Virus record (IMG/VR): IMGVR_UViG_3300008450_000533
Span: 1 to 21,681 of that record
Strand: one strand, 5' to 3'
From: a virus
Length of the DNA: 21,681 bases
The notes under the pieces were generated by a model that saw nothing but the letters and a program-made list of their open reading frames with translations, had not been told where the DNA came from and did not search any database. Numbering within the stretch: position 1 is the first letter of the stretch; each line of letters opens with the position of its first letter. Shown piece by piece: positions 16,718 to 21,681 of the stretch. Position numbers and translations under genes: made by a program.

Positions 16718-18508
16718 TTATTCAGCTGTTAATTGAGGATTTGAATCTATAATAAACTTTAATTGGTCCAAAAGTACTTGTGGGTCTGATGCAAATGAGG
16801 AATCGGTTTTTAGTACAGGTACTCCTTGTCTATTAACTGCTTGGGCAAAACGTCTCGGGTAAGAAGTATTAGAAGTAGTATCTAATTTTAATTCTAAAGT
16901 AAATCCTTTATAAATATTATTTTGTTGTTGGGTAGCTTGTATTACATCACTGTTGCTTAACCCAGTTGATTCATTAATAAAACTATCTAATTCAGTATTA
17001 ATTTCTTCAAAAGGTATAGCAATCTTAACATCCCCAGCATCAACAGGTAAAGGTTCATTAGGTGGAGTATTATAATTAGGATCTTCAGCACATTGAAGCA
17101 TAAGTGCATCTAAAGATCTTAGTATAACTAAAATTACTCCAAGTAATGTTCCTATAGTAGCTAAAGCTACAGTTGCAACATTAAGTACAACATTAAACTT
17201 TTTAGCAGTCTCTTCAAGTTTAGCCAAACCTACAGGTACTCCAGGAGGAGCAGGGAGGGGTACAAATGTTGCTGCTAAAATACCAATACGTATGGCTGTA
17301 ACTGCGGTATTAAGTCCTAGGGTAATTTTAGATAAAGTTGTTACTGTTTTATAAATAGCATTGATTTGTCTTACTAATTTATTACGTTTTTCTATAAGTC
17401 GTAACAATTCAGCTCTATTAGGACAAGAAGCTAAATCTTTTATCGTGTTTAAGGGTAACTTAGCTAAAACAGCTTGTAGTGCTGCTGCTCCAAAAGGTAG
17501 TAATAATGCTATTAAAAAAGGAATAATTTTTCTTCTAATTTTATCCTTTTGAGAATTAAAAATATTAACTAACCTTGCTTGAGGTGAAAGTTGTGATTTT
17601 AATATTCTATCTGAAGTTTTATTATTCTCAGTTTTTAATTCATCATTAAGTTGAGAATTAGCAGTAATAGTAGGATCAGGCTCCTCAGACATAGTCTTAC
17701 GAGGCACTTCTGTTACTGTATTAGAAGCGGGTGGGTTAACTATAGGTATTCTACTTACTTGAGCATCTGTAGGGAAATACTGTGATGCTTGGGCTTCGGG
17801 GGTAAGTTGTAAGATTACTCTTTTAGAATAATCTTCGTCTGGTATGGTGGTAAAGTCTGCAGGTGAAAAGCGTGCATAAGATTCAAAGGGTTGATTGTAA
17901 GGGGGTTGGGTTAAATATGTTTCCAACTCATAATAACCAATTTTTACTGTAGGAGATGATTCTGCAGTAGTAGTGGGAGAATTTTGTTGGGTAAATACTC
18001 TCCCAGACTCAAGTACTGTAGATCCGTAATAACTAGCTAGTAAATCTTTGTAGGTACCTAAAACTGTATTGGCTAATATGTCAAAAGTAGCTGTAAATGA
18101 AGGGACACCTTTGATGGGGGTACTGCTTATGTTAGGGTCAGATGGGGTTAAAACTGCTGTTTTTTGTGGGCCAGATATTTCAAATGTAATTACTGCTCCA
18201 TCGGGGGCTGTGGTTCCATCTTCTTTTTTTCTATAAACAACATATGTAGGTGTTGTTGGGGCTTGGGTTGGAGTATTGCCCTCTATAAGATTATCTTCTG
18301 TTAAATAAAGAGCAGTAACAATATATTCAAGAGGATCATCTGTATTGATTAATATATTACCATTTATGTCAGAATGTCCAACTAATGTAAGTACTCCATT
18401 ATAATCATCAGTAGAAGTACTAAAAACTGTAGCTCCAGCTAGAGGGCCTTCACCATACCTATCAGGAGCATTAAGTTGAAAATATACATTTAGTATTTTA
18501 TTAGGCAT
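16718..18508 (-). CDS. Baseplate-module protein with three hydrophobic segments (596 aa)
   Basis: Not recognised by name. Residues 1-70 look like a carboxypeptidase-regulatory or Ig-like beta domain (PLAGATVFS, then GHSDINGNILI). Residues 100-290 are beta-rich and proline-rich. A charged stretch (about 285-327) leads into three hydrophobic segments: about 328-350 (IIPFLIALLLPFGAAALQAV), 402-420 and 440-468 (ATIGTLLGVILVILRSL). A charged helix (about 366-395, RLIEKRNKLVRQINAIY) separates the first two. The C-terminal 110 residues are soluble. Membrane-type segments are unusual in a protein encoded between hub and wedge genes; a role in contacting or breaching the host inner membrane, or in the tail-tube lumen, is possible. 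No signal peptide at the start. The assignment to the virion rests on context. Confidence 0.8.
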   Translation of the reverse strand: MPNKILNVYFQLNAPDRYGEGPLAGATVFSTSTDDYNGVLTLVGHSDINGNILINTDDPLEYIVTALYLTEDNLIEGNTPTQAPTTPTYVVYRKKEDGTTAPDGAVITFEISGPQKTAVLTPSDPNISSTPIKGVPSFTATFDILANTVLGTYKDLLASYYGSTVLESGRVFTQQNSPTTTAESSPTVKIGYYELETYLTQPPYNQPFESYARFSPADFTTIPDEDYSKRVILQLTPEAQASQYFPTDAQVSRIPIVNPPASNTVTEVPRKTMSEEPDPTITANSQLNDELKTENNKTSDRILKSQLSPQARLVNIFNSQKDKIRRKIIPFLIALLLPFGAAALQAVLAKLPLNTIKDLASCPNRAELLRLIEKRNKLVRQINAIYKTVTTLSKITLGLNTAVTAIRIGILAATFVPLPAPPGVPVGLAKLEETAKKFNVVLNVATVALATIGTLLGVILVILRSLDALMLQCAEDPNYNTPPNEPLPVDAGDVKIAIPFEEINTELDSFINESTGLSNSDVIQATQQQNNIYKGFTLELKLDTTSNTSYPRRFAQAVNRQGVPVLKTDSSFASDPQVLLDQLKFIIDSNPQLTAE

Positions 18509-18517
18509 AATCTAAAA

Positions 18518-20005
18518 TTAATTAGGACATAATTTATATTTAAATACTGAGGGTTCTATTAAATTTCCTGCTTGGTAATGTATATAAAATGTTCCAAAAT
18601 CAGGGATATCAGAGATATCATAAATCCTAGGACCTCGGACAATTTTATAGCTGTAGTATTTGTTTGTTGTTTTTCCATCATCACCAGCAAATGGGAAACG
18701 GTAGAGGTTAGGGTCGTCAAACATTATGTTTATATTCTCTTTAGCATTTTTTGGGTCGACAGTATATACTTTACGATTCTGGTCATAACGGGCTTTATTC
18801 CAATTATAAATTTCCCTACCTATAAGACCAGGTTTAGTAGGATCTGTAGTTCCATCGTTTTGTACAAACCAATCTGCTAATAGACTATTATATACATCTT
18901 TACCAGCAACTAATGTTCTATAAGACTTATCCCCTATGGTTCCATCAGTTTGACCAGGAAATGGGGGATTGGGGAATCGACCTAGTTTTAAATATGCCAT
19001 AAATCCCCAAGAAAGAAGACTTCCACCAACTTCATCTTGGTGAAAAACACTGTCAAATGTTGCACTTTTAAATCCCTCTGTAATGCTAAATCCAAATCTA
19101 TCAGCAAAATTTAAAGCATATAATTCAATCTTTTTTGTTCCAGGGGGTTTGGTAAACCCAAGTGAACCATATTGAGAGCCATCAAAAGGTATTTCTGCGC
19201 ATGGTGGGCCAGTAAGTAATGCTTGTACTTGTACATACTGGTAGGGTAGGTAAGGTTCAATTGCTTTACTATATTCTGGGGTGCCTCTTTTTGGGAAAGG
19301 ATTAGGTTTTGGATACTCCTTGGGATCTGGTTCTCCAACTAGTATGGCTTTTTTAACGTCGGGAGCAGGGGTACCCTTATCTGTAAAGTATTTTTTTATA
19401 TATTTTATTAAATTATCTGCTCTTCTGATGGATAAAACTTCTCGGTTTAAACTTTTTTCATAGTCAGGGTTAGCAGTACCATTAGATGAAGAAGGCTCTA
19501 AATCAGTATTACTAAGTGTAGACTCAGAAGCTACAATTTTGATCTGGGCGTAATTTTCTGTTTGGCCTGTTTTTTTCTCTTTTTCATAGAAATTAACAAA
19601 CTCTAATGCACTTGCTAAATTATAATCTAAAAGACTTTGATCATATGAACTTAGTGATGTAATCAAGTACTTTCCAGCATCAAATCCCCCAGCAAAATTA
19701 AGAGTACCTCCCCTGTACTTATCAACAGCCGGAGGAGGAAATTGGAATGTATCAGAAATTTTAGGATTTTTAATGGTAAAAGAACTATAACCCTTTTTTA
19801 CAAATGTTATTGTTACTTGTGAAGAATCAATCCCATTAGGTAGACTAGCATTCCATGTACCATCTTTTGCAGTTTTAGTGGGTTGTAAAATACTTTGACC
19901 AGAAGAATCAGTATACCTGATTTTAACGTCTACTCCTTCTAAAGGTGCTCCTGTGCTTGAGCGTACTATTCCATTGTATTTATTACTTCCAGGATCATTA
20001 GCCAT
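18518..20005 (-). CDS. Baseplate-module protein: CarboxypepD_reg-like and possible OmpA-like domains (495 aa)
   Basis: Residues 9-78 match a carboxypeptidase-regulatory-like (Ig-fold) domain: YNGIVRSSTGAPLEGVDVKI, then DGTWNASLP and FVKKGYSSFTI. Residues about 112-255 show the outline of an OmpA C-terminal fold: a KIVASES strand at 146-152, LSIRRADNLIKYIKKYF at 191-207 (the RRA helix), a G-x-P-D-P turn near 214-218 and a final QYVQVQALL strand at 246-254. The catalogue Asp/Arg residues that bind peptidoglycan are not all obvious, so this is a divergent match. The C-terminal 240 residues, with aromatic and glycine-rich stretches such as FHQDEVGGSLLSWGFMAYL, are unrecognised. Peptidoglycan contact by the phage hub would make sense here since the hub gene upstream lacks a visible lysozyme domain. 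Role inferred. Confidence 0.78.
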   Translation of the reverse strand: MANDPGSNKYNGIVRSSTGAPLEGVDVKIRYTDSSGQSILQPTKTAKDGTWNASLPNGIDSSQVTITFVKKGYSSFTIKNPKISDTFQFPPPAVDKYRGGTLNFAGGFDAGKYLITSLSSYDQSLLDYNLASALEFVNFYEKEKKTGQTENYAQIKIVASESTLSNTDLEPSSSNGTANPDYEKSLNREVLSIRRADNLIKYIKKYFTDKGTPAPDVKKAILVGEPDPKEYPKPNPFPKRGTPEYSKAIEPYLPYQYVQVQALLTGPPCAEIPFDGSQYGSLGFTKPPGTKKIELYALNFADRFGFSITEGFKSATFDSVFHQDEVGGSLLSWGFMAYLKLGRFPNPPFPGQTDGTIGDKSYRTLVAGKDVYNSLLADWFVQNDGTTDPTKPGLIGREIYNWNKARYDQNRKVYTVDPKNAKENINIMFDDPNLYRFPFAGDDGKTTNKYYSYKIVRGPRIYDISDIPDFGTFYIHYQAGNLIEPSVFKYKLCPN

Positions 20006-20007
20006 AA

Positions 20008-21291
20008 TTAAGAAATTTTAACATTTTTAGATAACAATTTTTTATCTTGAACAAAATTAGCAATTGATATTGATATATCCTCTGCATCACTAGAAACAGC
20101 ATTTAATGATGCTATAGGTGCTCCAAATGAATCAGCAGCATTTTTAAAAGCTATATTCAAAGTATCCATAAAAGTAGATAATTCTTTTAATAAAAGATTT
20201 AAATTATCTCCTAATACTGGTGGTTGGATATTAACACCTTCTGTTCCACTTATAATACCTAAACGTACTAGAGGAGATGCTAAAACAATTTGAGTACCAC
20301 CATCTATATTAACAGTAGTGTCTGAGGATAAATGTATAGATTTTTCAGAACTTAATATAATGCTGTCTTTAGTAGCATTAAATACTAATCGTCCTGAGTT
20401 TAGAATTATTTGGTTTTTTGAGTATGCATTAACATCATCAGGAATATCTGTAGGTGATAGTTTATCATATGAATCAACTAAATTACTTGCTAAAGTAAAT
20501 CTACTGATTTGTTGAGTAGAAGTTAAGTAAATAGATGACATGTCATTATTTACATTCTCAGTGGTTGGGACCCAAGGGTCTGTAGGTAAGGGGCCTTGTC
20601 CGTTTCTGATAATAGTAATAGGATCTCCATCCTTACCTGTACCATTAGACCAATTATTTTTAAGGGCAGCAGTATTGACTGTAGAGCCTAGTCTAATGGA
20701 GTTTCCAAATCTACCTTCATATATAGTATCCCCCTCATATGGTAAAAGGGGGTGAATGTTATTTATATTTGATTCTTTAAATGTCCTCCCTAAATTTATT
20801 TCAGTAGATTGATCCCCTATCCTTCGCACAGCACCAGCTTCTATTTGTTGATAGTCTCTTCGTTGTTCAGGAGGTAAAGTATTATTTTCAGGAATAGCAT
20901 TATGAATTTGGCTATTCCAAATATTAATAGGAGGTAGATAATATGGGGATACTGAGGTAGTATTAGTAGTAATATTAGTATTGGGGAGATATATTATAGG
21001 TACTAATTCATTAAGTAAAGGATAATATTTAAGATTAGGAAAAAGAGGATAAGCTGGTATCCAATTGTTAGGAGAGGAGTTATTAAGGGTAGGGTTTTTA
21101 GTAGAATCTATAAAAATAACACCTATTCCATTCCATTCTCCGTATTTTTTAAAATCTCTATGAGTATTATCTAAAATAATATCTTTTACTCTATACGCAA
21201 GTATAGTAGAAGTAGTAGACATACCCGAAGTTGAAGCAGCAGCTGCATATTGGGTGTTATTTTGTTTGTTACCATACGAAACTGTAGGCAT
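20008..21291 (-). CDS. Baseplate hub/spike protein, gp5-like (427 aa)
   Basis: Resembles the gp5-type hub proteins of marine T4-like phages. Residues 30-105 look like the OB-fold domain (YRVKDIIL, GIGVIFID, ELVPIIYLPN). Residues 191-260 carry EGRFGNSIRLGSTV, KDGDPITIIRNGQG and SSIYLTSTQ, a combination I associate with these proteins. Residues 293-345 form a repetitive beta pattern (IILNSGRLVFNATKDSIILS, then SIHLSSDTTVNIDGG) as in the gp5/VgrG needle helix. The C-terminal 70 residues are helical. No T4-lysozyme-like insert is seen between the OB fold and the helix, so the cell-wall-cutting activity of T4 gp5 must be absent or elsewhere. The start is supported by a strong Shine-Dalgarno sequence, the only one in the window, and the ATG overlaps the preceding stop (TAATG). 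Confidence 0.85.
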   Translation of the reverse strand: MPTVSYGNKQNNTQYAAAASTSGMSTTSTILAYRVKDIILDNTHRDFKKYGEWNGIGVIFIDSTKNPTLNNSSPNNWIPAYPLFPNLKYYPLLNELVPIIYLPNTNITTNTTSVSPYYLPPINIWNSQIHNAIPENNTLPPEQRRDYQQIEAGAVRRIGDQSTEINLGRTFKESNINNIHPLLPYEGDTIYEGRFGNSIRLGSTVNTAALKNNWSNGTGKDGDPITIIRNGQGPLPTDPWVPTTENVNNDMSSIYLTSTQQISRFTLASNLVDSYDKLSPTDIPDDVNAYSKNQIILNSGRLVFNATKDSIILSSEKSIHLSSDTTVNIDGGTQIVLASPLVRLGIISGTEGVNIQPPVLGDNLNLLLKELSTFMDTLNIAFKNAADSFGAPIASLNAVSSDAEDISISIANFVQDKKLLSKNVKIS

Positions 21292-21632
21292 TAATTACCT
21301 CCTTCTTTAAATTTATCTATTTCAGCTAATAATTGAGCTTTTTCTTCTTCAGAAATACCAAAACCGCCTTCGGCGGTTCCGTTATTACTCATAATGCGTT
21401 GAATAATAGTAGCCATTTTAATTAATTGTTCATCATTTTTAACACTTATTTCTAAGTATTCTTTAATTAAAGGAACAATTAAAGTAGCATCTCCTATTTC
21501 GTTTACTAATGGTTTAAGTTCTGATATAAGAGCAGAGATTTGTTTATCTTTTTTCTTTTGATTATTGTATATCTCCTCTAATATGTCAGAAAATTTTTTA
21601 CCACCAAATACAACATTGTCTAAACCATTCAT
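21291..21632 (-). CDS. Small helical protein upstream of the hub gene (113 aa)
   Basis: Function unknown. Mostly helical and charged, with a likely coiled coil around 14-45 (DILEEIYNNQKKKDKQISAL) and a second helical stretch near 60-85, then a glycine-rich turn (AEGGFG) and a C-terminal acidic helix. Cysteine-free and without a membrane segment. It directly precedes and overlaps the gp5-like gene and its final codons contain the GGAGG that serves as the ribosome site of that gene, so the two are linked in translation. Small helical proteins in this place could be hub chaperones or tail-assembly adaptors; inference only. Confidence 0.8.
   Translation of the reverse strand: MNGLDNVVFGGKKFSDILEEIYNNQKKKDKQISALISELKPLVNEIGDATLIVPLIKEYLEISVKNDEQLIKMATIIQRIMSNNGTAEGGFGISEEEKAQLLAEIDKFKEGGN
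21298..21303 (-). promoter_or_regulatory. Strong Shine-Dalgarno site for the gp5-like gene
   Basis: Coding strand reads AAGGAGGTAATTAATG, with AGGAGG 6 bases before the ATG at 21291. It lies inside the last codons of the 113-aa gene. Other starts in the window lack such a site, so this one is exceptional and fixes the start of the hub gene. Confidence 0.7.
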
Positions 21633-21646
21633 GATACGTGTTTAAT

Positions 21647-21654
21647 AATAAATA
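21647..21654 (-). promoter_or_regulatory. Intergenic ATATTTAT motif upstream of the 113-aa gene
   Basis: Coding strand reads TTATATTTATTATTA, one base different from the other five copies (TATTTATT instead of TATTTATA), 14 bases before the ATG at 21632. It marks the start of the baseplate hub block. Confidence 0.35.
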
Positions 21655-21657
21655 TAA

Positions 21658-21681
21658 TTATGGGAAATTTGTATACCCATT
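21658..21681 (-). CDS. Possible C-terminal end of an upstream gene
   Basis: One minus-strand frame reads N-G-Y-T-N-F-P followed by TAA at 21660-21658. The stop lies 3 bases before an ATATTTAT motif, the same stop-then-motif layout as at the other gaps, which suggests a real gene end. Another frame running through to TAA near 21645 is equally open, so the assignment is tentative. In T4-like order a wedge protein such as gp53 often precedes the hub gene, but seven residues cannot show that. Confidence 0.35.
   Translation of the reverse strand, partial: NGYTNFP

Noticed and set aside
16909-16916. Further TATTTATA copy on the coding strand (also 17350-17357)
   Set aside because: Both are inside the 596-aa gene with no gene start after them; a few such copies are expected by chance at this base composition, so I did not count them with the intergenic set.
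18572-18880. Open frame of 102 codons on the plus strand with hydrophobic stretches
   Set aside because: It is antisense to the well-supported 495-aa gene; hydrophobic codons arise from the reverse of A/T-rich polar codons. No leader or neighbouring gene supports it.
19111-19338. Open frame of 75 codons on the minus strand
   Set aside because: It is nested in another frame of the 495-aa gene, lacks a start signal and shows no family resemblance.
1-21681. tRNA genes, CRISPR arrays, insertion sequences, attachment sites
   Set aside because: No cloverleaf-like segment was seen in the tiny gaps, there are no regularly spaced direct repeats, no transposase or integrase, and no inverted terminal repeats.

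Overview
The window is a gene-dense, AT-rich stretch (about one third G+C, judged by eye) in which every credible gene lies on the minus strand, so the transcription order runs from base 21681 down to base 1. Genes abut or overlap by 1 to 8 bases, there is no tRNA or rRNA, and no gene-free stretch exceeds 50 bases. The content is that of a tailed, contractile-tail bacteriophage of the broad T4-like type. It has a baseplate module (a gp5-like hub/spike protein, a gp25-like wedge protein and a gp6-like wedge protein) and a gp61-type primase. Most genes match the style of marine or aquatic T4-like phages rather than enteric T4. Nearly all start codons lack a Shine-Dalgarno sequence and sit behind A/T-rich leaders. 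This fits a Bacteroidota (flavobacterial) host, but the host is an inference and not proven.

Layout in transcription order. (1) 21681-16351, hub and early baseplate block: the possible tail end of an upstream gene, a 113-aa helical protein, a gp5-like hub/spike protein without a visible lysozyme domain, a 495-aa protein with a CarboxypepD_reg-like domain followed by what looks like a divergent OmpA-like fold, a 596-aa protein with three strongly hydrophobic segments, and a 116-aa linker protein. (2) 16351-7719, wedge block: gp25-like, gp6-like, a DNRLRE-like beta protein, a small coiled-coil protein and a very large 1602-aa tail/baseplate protein. (3) 7690-4164, peripheral structural proteins: a 219-aa conserved marine-phage structural protein and three tandem proteins (334, 326 and 284 aa) that share a 42-residue C-terminal module. 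(4) 4161-1, the change from virion genes to DNA metabolism: a GIY-YIG nuclease-like protein, a CHC2/TOPRIM primase, a RecB/Cas4-like PD-(D/E)XK nuclease translationally coupled to it, a zinc-ribbon plus HExxH putative metallopeptidase, an unknown 160-aa protein, a 189-aa zinc-ribbon protein, and the first codons of one more gene.

Blocks 1 to 3 would together build the baseplate and the structures attached to it; block 4 would support replication and nucleic-acid processing. The most unusual non-coding signal is a short A/T motif, core ATATTTAT on the coding strand, in six of the eight short intergenic gaps of 16 bases or more. Read on the opposite strand it is the T4 late-promoter consensus TATAAATA, so its orientation is the reverse of what a T4 late promoter for these genes would need. 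The most interesting proteins are the putative OmpA-like baseplate protein, the membrane-segment baseplate protein and the zinc-ribbon metallopeptidase.
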